Notes: generated by a model not told the origin, from the sequence alone. A stretch of DNA of 64,000 nt from Stenotrophomonas rhizophila (GCF_000661955.1 NZ_CP007597.1:4041728-4105727); one strand, 5' to 3'. Counted from the first letter of the stretch, positions 16,684-26,227 are shown. Translations and numbers: made by a program.

Positions 16684-19683
16684 TCAGTAGTTCCAGGTCA
16701 CCGTGAGCTGCGCATAGCGCGGCGACTGGAACCCGGTGCCGTAGCCGTACATCGGGTTCAGCGTACCGATGCTGTCCTGCGGTTCGTAGTCCTGGTCCAC
16801 CGACACGATGCGCTGCTGGTTGAGCACGTTGTACACGGCCAGCTTCAGGTTGATGTCCTGCGGCACCGGCACCTTGTAGGCAATGCTCATGTCCAGGTCG
16901 TAGGTCCATGGCGTGCGCCCATCGCCGCCGCGCGGGGAATGCACGAACACCCGTTCGGACGGCACGGTGGCCTGGCAGTTGGACACGCACACGTAATAGC
17001 TGTGGAAGTCGGTGTCGTCGAACGGGTTGCCGGCGCCGAAGCGGGTGATCGGGCTGCCCGACTGGATGCCCAGGGTGGCGGCCACGGTGAGGTTCTCGGT
17101 CAGCGCGTAGCTGCCGCGGAACTTGAACTGGTGGCGGCGGTCGTTGGCCAGGTAGCCGTAGCCGCGGTAGTTCACCCACGGGTTGTCGAAGTTTTCGGTA
17201 CGCCCGGAATCAGCGAAGTCGGTGTCGGAGTTGACCGGGCCTTCGGCGTTGCCGCGCCCATAAGCCAGCGTATAGGACGCATTGAAGCCCCAGGTGCCGT
17301 CCCAGGCGCGGTCCACCTGCAGTTCCAACGCCTTGTAGTCGCGCTTGGGCTTGACCCAGCCGCGCTGGCCCACGTAGTTGCCGTCATCGTCGTACAGCGC
17401 CCAGCCTTCGCGCGAGGTGTCGATGTCGATCCAGGCATCGTTGCTGCCGTCGCAGTTGCTGTCGCCCCACACGGTGTTGGTGCGGCCGGGGTTGCCCATG
17501 ATCCACACACCGTCAATGGCACCGCACTGGCCGGTGGCGGTGATGTTCATGTCGTCGATGGCGTTGTGCAGGCGGCGGTAGGTGACGCTGGCGGCCAGCG
17601 ACCACGATTCGCTCAGCATGTGCTGGAAGCCCAGGATCGCTTCATCCTGGTACACCGGGTCCATCTCGCGGTTCACCTCGGCGCGCAGGTCCGGCACGCT
17701 GCCGTCGCCCTGCGAGTTGTCCACCGGACCGATCTGTCCGCCAAGCCCGGGCACGTTGTTGGCCGCGCCGGAGTAGCCCAGGAATTCATACCAGGTGCGC
17801 TCGTCCAGGAAGCCGCCGGCCTGCTTGATGTTGATCACGTTGGCCACGGGCAGGAAGTAGCGGCCCAGGTTGCCGAACAGCTTGGTAGTGCCGTCGCCGC
17901 GCATGTCCCAGGAGAAGCCCAGGCGCGGGGCGATCATGTTGTCGATCTTGATGTAGCTGTTGCCGTCGCCGCCCTTGTTGTCGAAGCCTTCCACGCGCGC
18001 GCCGATGTTCAGCAGGAAGTTCGGGGTGACCTGCCAGTTGTCTTCCAGGTAGTACGCCGAGTTGATGGTCTCGAACGAACCGGCCACTTCATAGCGGCGG
18101 GTGCGCGCCACCAGCCCACTGGCTGGCACGACGCCGCCGTTGAGCGAGCTGCCCGGGGTGCGGTAGTACACGTCGTAGCGCAACCCGCCCGGGCCGGGGT
18201 AGGCGCGTTCGTAGTCGGAGGTGTTCTCTTCGCGGTCCAGGCCGAAGCGCAGCAGGTGGTCACCGATGGACCATTCAAAATCCGCACGCGCGGCCTTGCG
18301 GGTATCCAGTGCCGATTCCAGCTGCGAACTGCTGGTGCAGCTGCGGTCGCCCTGCAGCGCGGTGGGCACGCCCTGGCTGGCGGTGCGGTTGTCGAACACG
18401 CGGTTGCAATTCTGGTCCATGAGGCTGCTTTGCGAGCGGTTGCGCTTGTTCTCGCCGTACATCAGCTTCATGGTCAGGTCGTTGTTGACCTGCCAGCTGT
18501 AGGTGCCCGACCAGTTCTTGCCGCCCACGGTGTTGTAGATCTGGTTGGTGCTGTCACCCACCGCACGACCACTGGCGTAGTCGTAGCGGTACACGTCGGT
18601 GATGGTGTCGCTTTTGTCGGAGAAGCCGAACAGCGACAGCATCTGGTTGTCGGTGATCTGCCAGTCCAGCTTGCCGCCCCAGAAGGGGTCGTCGGCCTTG
18701 CCGGCGTTGAACACGGTGCCGGCGTCGTTGGTGGAATGGGGCGTGTAGTCGCGCGCTTCGTACATGCCGAAGAAGAACAGCTTGTCCTGCACCAGCGCGC
18801 CGGAAGCGAACACGTTGAGTGCGCTGCGGCTGTAGTCGTCGCGGCTGGCGGTGATATAGCGGCTGCCATCGGCGGTGTAGCGGTCGCGTGCCTGCGACTG
18901 CCAGGCGCGCGGTTCGAACACCAGCTGCGCACCGGCCTGGAAGTCGTTGCTGCCCGAACGGGTCACCGCGTTGATCACACCACCGGTGCTGCGCCCGAAC
19001 TCCACCGAGTAGCCGCCGGTCTTGACCTGGAATTCCTGGTAGAAGCCGAACGGCACCGAGGAGAAGCCCACCCGGTTGTAGAAGTCGGTGACGTTCAGGC
19101 CGTTGATGTAGACGGTGTTCTCGGCGACCGACGAGCCGCCGAAGGAAATGCCCTGCCCGCCCAGCGAACCCTTGCCCTTGACCGCGCCGGGCGCAAGCAG
19201 CGCGACGGCGGTGATATCACGGTCCACCGGCAGCCGCGACAGTTCTTCGCGGGTGATGTTGGTGGCCGACTCGGTGGACTTCACATCCACCATCGACACG
19301 ACCTGCGGCGCGCGCACTTCCACCGCCCCCAGCGTGCTCACTCCACTCACCGGTACGTTGACCGTGGTGGCGCTGCCCAGGCCCACGTTGATCTGGCCCA
19401 CGCGGGTAGGCGCGCCACCGGCAACGGCTACCTCCAGCTCGTACGTGCCCACCGGTAACAGCGGAATGCGGTAACTGCCATTGGCCTCGGCGCGTACCGA
19501 GCGCACAAAGCCGGTGGACGGGTTGCGCACCGTCACCGTAGCGTTGTCCAGGCGTTGGCCCGGGTCGGTGAGCAGCTTGCCCACCACCGCGCCGTCCTGC
19601 GCCATCGCCACCGGCGCCAACGTGCCCAGGCACGCCCCCAACGCGACGCACAGCGCCGCCCGCTTCAACCTGTTCGTGTTCAT
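16684..19683 (-). CDS. TonB-dependent outer-membrane receptor, Oar-like with carboxypeptidase-regulatory-like domain
   Basis: This 999-residue protein starts with a signal peptide (ending LAPVAMAQ), then a CarboxypepD_reg-like beta domain (GKLLTDPGQRLDNATVTVRN), a plug domain (AENTVYINGLNVTDFYNR and EFGRSTGGVINAVTRSG) and a 22-strand barrel ending in TVTWNY with the C-terminal aromatic typical of outer-membrane proteins. It should bind and import a large substrate with energy from TonB. It lies between a transglutaminase-like gene and a serine hydrolase and D-Ala-D-Ala dipeptidase, so a peptidoglycan-derived peptide is the favoured ligand. That ligand is inference. Confidence 0.9.
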   Translation of the reverse strand: MNTNRLKRAALCVALGACLGTLAPVAMAQDGAVVGKLLTDPGQRLDNATVTVRNPSTGFVRSVRAEANGSYRIPLLPVGTYELEVAVAGGAPTRVGQINVGLGSATTVNVPVSGVSTLGAVEVRAPQVVSMVDVKSTESATNITREELSRLPVDRDITAVALLAPGAVKGKGSLGGQGISFGGSSVAENTVYINGLNVTDFYNRVGFSSVPFGFYQEFQVKTGGYSVEFGRSTGGVINAVTRSGSNDFQAGAQLVFEPRAWQSQARDRYTADGSRYITASRDDYSRSALNVFASGALVQDKLFFFGMYEARDYTPHSTNDAGTVFNAGKADDPFWGGKLDWQITDNQMLSLFGFSDKSDTITDVYRYDYASGRAVGDSTNQIYNTVGGKNWSGTYSWQVNNDLTMKLMYGENKRNRSQSSLMDQNCNRVFDNRTASQGVPTALQGDRSCTSSSQLESALDTRKAARADFEWSIGDHLLRFGLDREENTSDYERAYPGPGGLRYDVYYRTPGSSLNGGVVPASGLVARTRRYEVAGSFETINSAYYLEDNWQVTPNFLLNIGARVEGFDNKGGDGNSYIKIDNMIAPRLGFSWDMRGDGTTKLFGNLGRYFLPVANVINIKQAGGFLDERTWYEFLGYSGAANNVPGLGGQIGPVDNSQGDGSVPDLRAEVNREMDPVYQDEAILGFQHMLSESWSLAASVTYRRLHNAIDDMNITATGQCGAIDGVWIMGNPGRTNTVWGDSNCDGSNDAWIDIDTSREGWALYDDDGNYVGQRGWVKPKRDYKALELQVDRAWDGTWGFNASYTLAYGRGNAEGPVNSDTDFADSGRTENFDNPWVNYRGYGYLANDRRHQFKFRGSYALTENLTVAATLGIQSGSPITRFGAGNPFDDTDFHSYYVCVSNCQATVPSERVFVHSPRGGDGRTPWTYDLDMSIAYKVPVPQDINLKLAVYNVLNQQRIVSVDQDYEPQDSIGTLNPMYGYGTGFQSPRYAQLTVTWNY

Positions 19684-19726
19684 TCCCTGCTCTCTCCTGC
19701 AGATATGGAATCGTGGATGGTGCCGT

Positions 19727-21229
19727 TTACCGCTTCACCGCCAGTGGCACGATGTGCGACTGGAAGTCGTAGTTCCATTGATCGAAGTACAGGTTGCCGC
19801 CGTCCCACTCGACCTCGCCGCGCTGCGAATCCACGGTGTCCGAGCGCGGGAAGCGCTTGGCCGGGACCAGCGGCTGGCTGACGGCGTCGTTGAAGGCGAT
19901 GCGGTAGGCATCGAGCCCGCCGAAGTAGAAGTCGCGCAGCGCCGGCTGCGGGCTGTCCAGGCGGCCGGTGGTGACATCCATCGGCACCCAGCCATACGGG
20001 GCCAGGTACAGCGCGCCCCAGTCGTGCAGATTGGTGTAGCCCACCGCGTCGTCGGCGTAGACCATGCCCGACTGCCAGCGCGCGGGGATGCCATTCATGC
20101 GCAGCAGGGTGATCAGCAGCAGGGTCTGCTGGCCGCAGTCGGCGTGGCCGGCGTGCAGCGCGTAGTCGCTGATGTTGGTCAGGGTGGAATACTCGCGCGC
20201 GCCGGCCCACGGAATGCGGTCGACCGCATCGAACAGCCGGCGGGCCACCTCGTAGGGGCGGGTTTCGCCCTGCAGCACCTGGTCGGAGAACAGCCGCAGG
20301 GCCGGGGTGAAGCGCACGTGCGGTGGCTGTTCGGCCAGGTACGGGGCCAGCGCCGCGTCGGTGGGCGTGGGCCGCACCACGGTCGGGTCGATGCGGGTGT
20401 GCCGGGCCTGCACGGTGAGCGCGTAGCGGATTTCGAAACGGGTGGGCTGCCCGGCCACGGCGGTGCCTTCCAGGTAGGCCGTGCGTTGCAGCGCACTGGC
20501 CGGGGCAATGCGCGCCTGGCCGGGCGTGCTGCCGCGCCACTGGATCTGTTCCTGCTGGCCGACGATGGCCCGCGGATACGGAATCCACGCGCGCAGCGTG
20601 GTGCCGGCGGGCACCGCATCGGCCTTCACCGTGAGCGACTGGGTCACCTCCACCCGCTGCGGCAGCACCGACGATTGCCCCGATGCCGTGGCCGCCTCCA
20701 CCACGTTGGCGTGGTACGGGGTGAGGTGTTCGAACGGACCGTCGCTGGGCAGTGGCGCGTCGGCACGGCGGCGCGCACGTGCTTCATCGCTCAGCCGGAA
20801 CAGATTGGACGGCGCGCGCTTGAAGTAGAAGCGGGTGCCGTCGATGTCCAAATGCTCCAGCAGCCCCTGCCGGTCCCAGCGCTCGAACTCGTCGTCGCGC
20901 AGGTCCGGAATCGAACGCCGCACAGCGTCTTTGGCCGCGGCGGTGTCCAGGCTGAAATCCAGCCGGATCCGCCGCATGCGCTCGCGCTGGAAGGCCAGCG
21001 TGTGTTCGTCGTACGCCGCTGGCGGCGTGCTGCCGTGCGCGGCGATGCGCTGCTCGGCGCGGGCGAAGTACCCGGCATCGATGAGATCGGCGACACGCGC
21101 GCGCTCGGCCGCGTCGTCTGCCGTGCCGGTGTCGGCGCGCCCGGCCTGGGCCGAAGGCACCGACAGCAGCGCCGCCACCAGCAGGCTGGCGGCAACAGGC
21201 ACAAGCGGTTTGCGAACGGCACGATCCAC
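19727..21229 (-). CDS. Exported transglutaminase-like domain protein
   Basis: The product has a signal peptide (ending LSVPSAQA) and about 500 residues. The C-terminal half is a transglutaminase-like fold: GHADCGQQTLLL carries the catalytic Cys (about residue 365), NLHDWGALYL the His, and GWVPMD the Asp. The N-terminal half is a beta-sandwich-like region. Bacterial members are often cysteine peptidases or amidases. GTG at 21229 is chosen because GGGGAAG sits seven bases upstream; a GTG at 21271 would add 14 residues. It is the first gene of the minus-strand arm, 43 bp before the TonB receptor. Confidence 0.75.
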   Translation of the reverse strand: MDRAVRKPLVPVAASLLVAALLSVPSAQAGRADTGTADDAAERARVADLIDAGYFARAEQRIAAHGSTPPAAYDEHTLAFQRERMRRIRLDFSLDTAAAKDAVRRSIPDLRDDEFERWDRQGLLEHLDIDGTRFYFKRAPSNLFRLSDEARARRRADAPLPSDGPFEHLTPYHANVVEAATASGQSSVLPQRVEVTQSLTVKADAVPAGTTLRAWIPYPRAIVGQQEQIQWRGSTPGQARIAPASALQRTAYLEGTAVAGQPTRFEIRYALTVQARHTRIDPTVVRPTPTDAALAPYLAEQPPHVRFTPALRLFSDQVLQGETRPYEVARRLFDAVDRIPWAGAREYSTLTNISDYALHAGHADCGQQTLLLITLLRMNGIPARWQSGMVYADDAVGYTNLHDWGALYLAPYGWVPMDVTTGRLDSPQPALRDFYFGGLDAYRIAFNDAVSQPLVPAKRFPRSDTVDSQRGEVEWDGGNLYFDQWNYDFQSHIVPLAVKR

Positions 21230-21318
21230 AGCGACACTTCCCCAGCGCGGGTGGTAAGGGCTGTGTAACACGGGCCGTGACGCCGGTCAATAATTTATTC
21301 TTGCATTCCACAGCGAAA

Positions 21319-21332
21319 GGAATAAGTATTCC
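21319..21332. promoter_or_regulatory. Palindromic operator candidate in the divergent promoter region
   Basis: GGAATA-AG-TATTCC is a perfect 6+2+6 inverted repeat in the 135-bp gap between the divergent arms. A possible plus-strand promoter (TTGCAT at 21301, then a -10-like TAAGTAT inside the palindrome) would be covered by a bound regulator. An AT-rich AATAA-T-TTATT repeat lies at 21289-21299. The RpiR-family regulator encoded in the plus arm is the obvious candidate to bind it, but this is inferred from position only. Confidence 0.45.
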
Positions 21333-21364
21333 ATGACACCCGCCGCCGCTGGAGGACGTGCCCC

Positions 21365-21811
21365 ATGAATCATCCAGAGCTGCGCTGCGACCATTGCCAG
21401 GCCGGTTTCGTGCCGACCGGGGCGCAGGCCGTGCTGTTCGATACCTGCCGCGCCAAGGGCATGCGCCTGGTGATGCTGGACTGCCCGCACTGCTACCACG
21501 GCACTGCGGTGGACCCCACCCAGCCCGGTGCCGCGCGCCCGGCCGACCCCACGCCCTCCCTGCCCTGCCCGGAACGCGCCTGCACCGGCGATGCCTGCTG
21601 GGTCGATACGCTGCACCCGCCGGTATGGGGCTGCGGCAGCTGCGGCACCACCTGGGCCGACCTGGCGGCGCTGGAAGCCAGCATTGCGACCGCCATCGCG
21701 CAGTTCCCCTGGCGCGCGCACGCCTACGTTCGCATGGGCACCCACTACCGCGCGGCGCCTTCGCTACCGGCGCGCTATGCGGCCGATGTGGCCACGGAGT
21801 GGGCGGCATGA
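21365..21811 (+). CDS. Zinc-ribbon-like hypothetical protein
   Basis: The 148-residue protein carries two CxxC pairs near the N-terminus (CDHC and CPHC) and another later (CGSC), with extra cysteines in CPERACTGDACW. These suggest two small zinc ribbons. No signal peptide is present, so it is likely cytoplasmic. Its function is unknown. GGAGG precedes the ATG, and its stop overlaps the next gene's start by the ATGA pattern, so it is translationally coupled to the NlpC/P60 gene. Confidence 0.6.
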   Translation: MNHPELRCDHCQAGFVPTGAQAVLFDTCRAKGMRLVMLDCPHCYHGTAVDPTQPGAARPADPTPSLPCPERACTGDACWVDTLHPPVWGCGSCGTTWADLAALEASIATAIAQFPWRAHAYVRMGTHYRAAPSLPARYAADVATEWAA

Positions 21812-23307
21812 CCCGCGCCGCCCGCACCTGCGCGCCCACCGAGGACAGTGCCGCCATGACCCGTTTCCGCCCTGCCCCCTGGCCCGCCGCCGCCAAACGC
21901 GTGCTGGCACTGTTGCTGGCGGTGGCCGGCGCGCCGGCATGGGCCGCCGACGGCAGCGCGCCCGGCACCCCCGACCCGGGCGCGCCGCTGCCGTATGTGG
22001 TGGGCCTGCATGAGGCCTACCTCACGCCGCAGTACTGGGCCGCCCGCCTGCCCACTGCCGATGCGGTGATCCTGGACCGCGCCCAGATCGACGCGCAGAA
22101 CGCGCGCATGCGCGCCGAAGACGCCTCCATCCACGACCTGCGCGCACTGCCCGCACAGCTGCCGCGTGCACAGGTACTGGCCGCGGTGCAGGCACTGTCG
22201 AAGTGGCCGGAGAAAACCCTGTACGGTGTGGATGGCAAGCCGCTCGGTGCTGCGCAGCGCACCGCCAGCCTGGACAACCTGGCGCTGGCGGCCATTCCCG
22301 CACAACGCGCGCTGCAGTACGGCCTGGTCACCCATCGCGCCGCACTGCGCGCCTTCCCCACTTCGTTGCGGGTGTTCACCACCCAGGGCGACACCGACAT
22401 CGACCGCTTCCAGGAATCGGCGCTGTTCCCCGGCGACGCGGTAGCGGTGATGCATGAAAGCGCCGATGGCCAATGGCTGTTCGTCACCAGCGAGCGCTAT
22501 GCGGCGTGGATCGAGAAACGCTTCGTCGGCATCGGCGATGCGGCCACGGTACTCGGCTACGGCCAGCGCGGGCCGTACCGGGTGATCACCGGCGCGACCG
22601 CCTTCACCGCCTACACGCCGGAAGAACCGCGCGTGTCGCGCCTGCAACTGGACATGGGCGTGCGCCTGCCGGTGCTGGCCGACTGGCCGCCGGGCACGCC
22701 GGTGAACGGCCAGCAGGCGCACGCCGGTTACGTACTGCAGCTGCCGGTGCGCAATGACGATGGCCGCCTGGCGCTGGTACCGGCGCTGCTGCCGCGCTCA
22801 CAGGACAGTGCGGCCGATTACCTGCCGCTGACCCCGCGGACCCTGCTCACCCAGGCCTTCAAGTTCCTCGGCGAGCGCTACGGCTGGGGCCACGACTACG
22901 ACACCCGCGACTGCAGCGGCTTCGTGTCGGAGATCTACCGCAGCGTGGGCGTGCTGATGCCGCGCAACACCAGCGCGCAGGCGGTGAGCCCGGCGCTGGA
23001 CCGCATCGCCTTCACCGGCAAGGACGGCAACGCCCGGCGCACCTCCGCGGTGAACCAGCTGCAGGTGGGCGACCTGGTCTATATCCCCGGCCACGTCATG
23101 GTCGCCATCGGCCATGTGGACGGCCGCACCTGGGTGATCCACGACACCGCCGGCGGCAGCTGGTTCGGCGCCGACGGCACCCGCGTGCAGGCGCACCTCA
23201 ACGGTGTGTCGGTGACCCCGCTGGAGCCGATGATGGCCAGCGACACCGTGCGCTACATCGACCGCATCACCAACATCCAGCGCCTTCGAGCCCAGACTCC
23301 TGAATGA
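21808..23307 (+). CDS. NlpC/P60 peptidoglycan endopeptidase with SH3-type domains
   Basis: The protein has an internal signal sequence (KRVLALLLAVAGAPAWAA), a middle region with bacterial SH3-like strands, and a C-terminal NlpC/P60 domain. The catalytic Cys369 is in DTRDCSGF, His429 in PGHVMVAIGH, and the third polar residue His445 in VIHD. Such enzymes cut the gamma-D-Glu-meso-DAP bond of murein peptides and release L-Ala-D-Glu. The start overlaps the previous stop (ATGA), and an inner ATG at 21856 would give a shorter leader. The next gene, a dipeptide epimerase, acts on the product. Confidence 0.85.
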   Translation: MTRAARTCAPTEDSAAMTRFRPAPWPAAAKRVLALLLAVAGAPAWAADGSAPGTPDPGAPLPYVVGLHEAYLTPQYWAARLPTADAVILDRAQIDAQNARMRAEDASIHDLRALPAQLPRAQVLAAVQALSKWPEKTLYGVDGKPLGAAQRTASLDNLALAAIPAQRALQYGLVTHRAALRAFPTSLRVFTTQGDTDIDRFQESALFPGDAVAVMHESADGQWLFVTSERYAAWIEKRFVGIGDAATVLGYGQRGPYRVITGATAFTAYTPEEPRVSRLQLDMGVRLPVLADWPPGTPVNGQQAHAGYVLQLPVRNDDGRLALVPALLPRSQDSAADYLPLTPRTLLTQAFKFLGERYGWGHDYDTRDCSGFVSEIYRSVGVLMPRNTSAQAVSPALDRIAFTGKDGNARRTSAVNQLQVGDLVYIPGHVMVAIGHVDGRTWVIHDTAGGSWFGADGTRVQAHLNGVSVTPLEPMMASDTVRYIDRITNIQRLRAQTPE

Positions 23308-24410
23308 AGATCACCGATATCGAACTTGGCATGCTGCGCGTGCCGTTGAAGACCCCGTTCAAGACCGCGCTGCGCACCGTGGATACGGTGGAAGACGTGG
23401 TGGTGCTGGTGCGCACCGACAGCGGCCATACCGGCTACGGTGAAGCGCCGGCCACCGCGGTGATCACCGGTGATACCCACGGCTCGATCGTCGAGGCCAT
23501 CAACAGCTTCATCAAGCCGCGCCTGATCGGCCAGGACGTGGCCAACCTCAACCATGTGTGCGCGCTGATCCAGGGCGCGATGGAGCGCAATACCAGCGCC
23601 AAGGCGGCGGTGGAGATCGCGGTGTACGACCTGTGGGCGCAGCTGCACAAGGCGCCGCTGTACCAGATGCTGGGCGGCGGCGACCCGGTGATCACCACCG
23701 ACATCACCATCAGCGTGGACTACATCGACAAGATGGTGGCCGATTCGCTGTCGGCGATCGAACGCGGTTTCGAATCGCTGAAGATCAAGGTGGGCAAGGA
23801 CATCGGGCTGGACATCGAACGGGTCAAGGCGATCCACGCCGCCGTGCAGGGGCGTGCGCTGCTGCGCCTGGACGCCAACCAGGGCTGGACCGCCAAGCAG
23901 GCGGTGCACGCGATGCGCACGCTGGAAGAAGCCGGGGTCGTGCTGGAGCTGCTGGAACAGCCGGTGAAGGCCGCCGACATCAGCGGGATGAAGTACGTCA
24001 CCGACCGGGTCAACACGCCGGTGATGGCCGATGAGAGCGTGTTCAACCCCGGCCAGGTGGTCGACCTGATCCAGCAGCGCGCCGCAGACATCATTAACAT
24101 CAAGCTGATGAAGACCGGCGGGCTGTCCAACGCGATCCGCATCGCCGACATCGCCGCCATCTACGGGGTGCCGTGCATGATCGGCTGCATGATCGAGTCG
24201 AGCATCAGCGTGGCGGCGGCCGTGCACCTGGCGGTGGCCAAGAGCGATGTGATCACCAAGGTGGACCTGGACGGACCGTCGCTGGGGCAGTTCAACCCGG
24301 TCAGCGGCGGGGTGAATTTCAACGAATCGGAGATCACCATCAGCGACGCGCCGGGGCTGGGCATCACCGAGGTGCGGGGGTTGGAGATGATCACGCCGCC
24401 GCGGTGGTGA
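23304..24410 (+). CDS. L-Ala-D/L-Glu (dipeptide) epimerase, enolase superfamily
   Basis: The 368-residue protein has the full muconate-lactonizing-type active site: LKIKVG with Lys160 and Lys162, LDANQGW with Asp190, Glu218 in LEQP, Asp243 in ADES, and Lys267 in IKLMKTGG. Near the C-terminus is DLDG, the substrate-amine-binding Asp pair of Ala-Glu epimerases. It converts L-Ala-D-Glu from murein into L-Ala-L-Glu, which normal dipeptidases can use. It overlaps the NlpC/P60 gene by 4 bp (ATGA), so the two steps of the pathway are made together. It is cytoplasmic. Confidence 0.9.
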   Translation: MKITDIELGMLRVPLKTPFKTALRTVDTVEDVVVLVRTDSGHTGYGEAPATAVITGDTHGSIVEAINSFIKPRLIGQDVANLNHVCALIQGAMERNTSAKAAVEIAVYDLWAQLHKAPLYQMLGGGDPVITTDITISVDYIDKMVADSLSAIERGFESLKIKVGKDIGLDIERVKAIHAAVQGRALLRLDANQGWTAKQAVHAMRTLEEAGVVLELLEQPVKAADISGMKYVTDRVNTPVMADESVFNPGQVVDLIQQRAADIINIKLMKTGGLSNAIRIADIAAIYGVPCMIGCMIESSISVAAAVHLAVAKSDVITKVDLDGPSLGQFNPVSGGVNFNESEITISDAPGLGITEVRGLEMITPPRW

Positions 24411-24431
24411 GGCTGCCTGCACCACCTGCGG

Positions 24432-24503
24432 GTAGAGCCACCCCATGGGTGGCTGCTGTTCGCGCGATTCCGGTGTGCGTAGCCGACCAACGGTCGGCTC
24501 TAC
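24432..24503. repeat. SMAG pair of two different subtypes
   Basis: GTAGAGCCACCCCATGGGTGG at 24432 is followed by an inverted element of the other subtype (GCCGACCAACGGTCGGC, ending CTAC at 24503). The pair lies in the gap between the epimerase and the RpiR-type regulator and may reduce read-through. Confidence 0.75.
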
Positions 24504-24549
24504 CCGGTGCTTTGCGTATTCTCTCCTTTCCGGACCTGATGCCCCACCC

Positions 24550-25398
24550 ATGCCCCCTCTGGTGAAAATCCGCTCCGAGCGTGACCACATGTCGGCGATC
24601 GAACGCCGCATCGCCGACTTCATCCTCGACAACGCCCACCTGCTGCGCGACTACTCGTCCCAGCAGCTGGCCAGCGCGCTGGGGATCAGCCAGTCCAGCG
24701 TGGTCAAGTTCAGCCAGAAGCTGGGCTTCAAGGGCTACCCGGATCTGAAGTACTCCATCGGCGAAGCGGTGGCCCGCGCCGGCAACGGCACCCAGGCCCA
24801 GGCGCCTGCCGCGGCAGACAGCAACGCCTACACCAGCCTCGCCGAGCGCCTGCGCCTGAGCAAGGCCGCCGCCGAGGAAGAGACCCGGGTGGCCAACCCG
24901 CAGGCCGACGTCGAGGCCATCGTGCAGCTGATCGACGCCGCGCCCAAGGTGTTCGTCTACGGTCTGGGCGACGATGGCCTGTATGCGCGCGAGTTTGCGA
25001 TGCGGCTGTCGCTGCTGGGCATGCTCACCGTGCACCACGCCGACCCGATCCTGATGATGGCCAACCTGTCCGCGGCGCGCGCCAACGACGTGATGCTGGT
25101 GTTTTCCGAGTTCGGCAAACTGCCGCAGCTGTTCCAACTGTCGCGCCAGTTCCAGGACGTGGGCGGCAAGGTGGTGTCGATCACCCGGCACAGCGCCAAC
25201 CCGCTGCGCGCGCACGCCGATGCGTCCCTGGTGCTGTGCGCGCACGACCCGGCGCCGCACCTGGCCCAGCTGCTGTACCGTGCCTCATTGCAGTCCCTGC
25301 TGGATTTTGTCTTCGTGCTGCTGTGCCATGCCAACCCGGACCGCCACCGCCAGCTCGGGGTGAACCTGGAACGGATCGAACACCTGATCGACACCTGA
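24550..25398 (+). CDS. RpiR/MurR-family transcriptional regulator
   Basis: The 282-residue protein has an N-terminal RpiR helix-turn-helix (RRIADFILDNAHLLRDYSSQ then ALGISQSSVVKFSQKLGFKGY) and a C-terminal SIS domain of about residues 120-260 (KVFVYGLGDD and VMLVFSEFGKLP). SIS domains bind phosphosugars or sugar-like ligands; MurR senses MurNAc-6-phosphate. The ATG at 24550 is the closest to the family start. It sits inside the murein peptide cluster and is the likely local regulator; direct targets are inferred. Confidence 0.85.
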   Translation: MPPLVKIRSERDHMSAIERRIADFILDNAHLLRDYSSQQLASALGISQSSVVKFSQKLGFKGYPDLKYSIGEAVARAGNGTQAQAPAAADSNAYTSLAERLRLSKAAAEEETRVANPQADVEAIVQLIDAAPKVFVYGLGDDGLYAREFAMRLSLLGMLTVHHADPILMMANLSAARANDVMLVFSEFGKLPQLFQLSRQFQDVGGKVVSITRHSANPLRAHADASLVLCAHDPAPHLAQLLYRASLQSLLDFVFVLLCHANPDRHRQLGVNLERIEHLIDT

Positions 25399-25417
25399 TC
25401 TTCTGGAGTCCGCCACG

Positions 25418-26227
25418 ATGCTGCCGTTGTTCCGATCCGTCTTCGCCGTCGTGCTGGTCGCCAGCGCCCTGCCCGCCGCCGCGCTCACCCCGGCGGTGGG
25501 ACCCTTGCAGGACCACCACCAGATGATCGTGGTCGTCACCGACGGCTGGGATGCCACCCATGGCCGGCTGCAGGCCTATACGCGCACCCCGCAGGGATGG
25601 GCGCCACAGGGCGGCGCATTCGAGGTGGCCGTGGGCCGCAACGGCAGCGCCTGGGGCGTGGGCGTGGTGCCGACGCAAGGCGTGGCCCCGCACCAGCCCG
25701 GTGACCCGGTGAAGCCCGGCGATCCGGTAAAGAAGGAAGGCGATGGCCGCAGCCCGGCCGGCTTCTTCACCATCGGCCCGGCCTTCGGCTACGCCCCGAC
25801 GATCACCACCGCCCTGCCGTACCAGCCGATGCTGGCCAGCAGTTACTGCATGGACGTGCCCGACTCGCCGTACTACAACCGCATCGTGGATGCCGAGGTG
25901 GTGGGTAGCGATGCGGTGGAAGGCTCCACCGAGCCGATGCGCCTGGACCTGCACAACAAGGGGGATGTGCGCTATCGCGAGGGCTTTGTGATCGAGCACA
26001 ACCCGAAGGGCGAAGCCCGCCGCGGCAGCTGCATCTTCGCCCACCTGTGGCGCACCCCCGGTGAGGCCACCGCAGGCTGCACCGCCATGCAGCCCGAACA
26101 CATGCAGCGCCTGCTGGCCTGGCTGGATCCGGCCAAGCGGCCGCTGTTCGTGCTGCTGCCGCGCGCGCAGTACCAGCAGATGCAGCACGACTGGAACCTG
26201 CCGGCGGCACTGGAAAACACGCCATGA
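25418..26227 (+). CDS. Exported L,D-transpeptidase (YkuD)-fold protein
   Basis: The 269-residue protein has a signal peptide (MLPLFRSVFAVVLVASALPA) and a YkuD-like domain. The motif SCIFAHLW with His209 and AGCTAM with Cys221 gives the catalytic pair. The family forms or cuts 3-3 cross-links, or removes residues from murein tetrapeptides. A PGDPVKPGDPVKK insertion forms a flexible loop. It starts 19 bp after the regulator with GGAG in front, and its stop overlaps the permease start (ATGA). Confidence 0.75.
   Translation: MLPLFRSVFAVVLVASALPAAALTPAVGPLQDHHQMIVVVTDGWDATHGRLQAYTRTPQGWAPQGGAFEVAVGRNGSAWGVGVVPTQGVAPHQPGDPVKPGDPVKKEGDGRSPAGFFTIGPAFGYAPTITTALPYQPMLASSYCMDVPDSPYYNRIVDAEVVGSDAVEGSTEPMRLDLHNKGDVRYREGFVIEHNPKGEARRGSCIFAHLWRTPGEATAGCTAMQPEHMQRLLAWLDPAKRPLFVLLPRAQYQQMQHDWNLPAALENTP

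Noticed and set aside
16612..19458. A 948-residue plus-strand frame opposite the TonB receptor
   Set aside because: The minus frame has a full receptor with signal peptide, plug and barrel; the plus frame is its codon shadow with no domain pattern.
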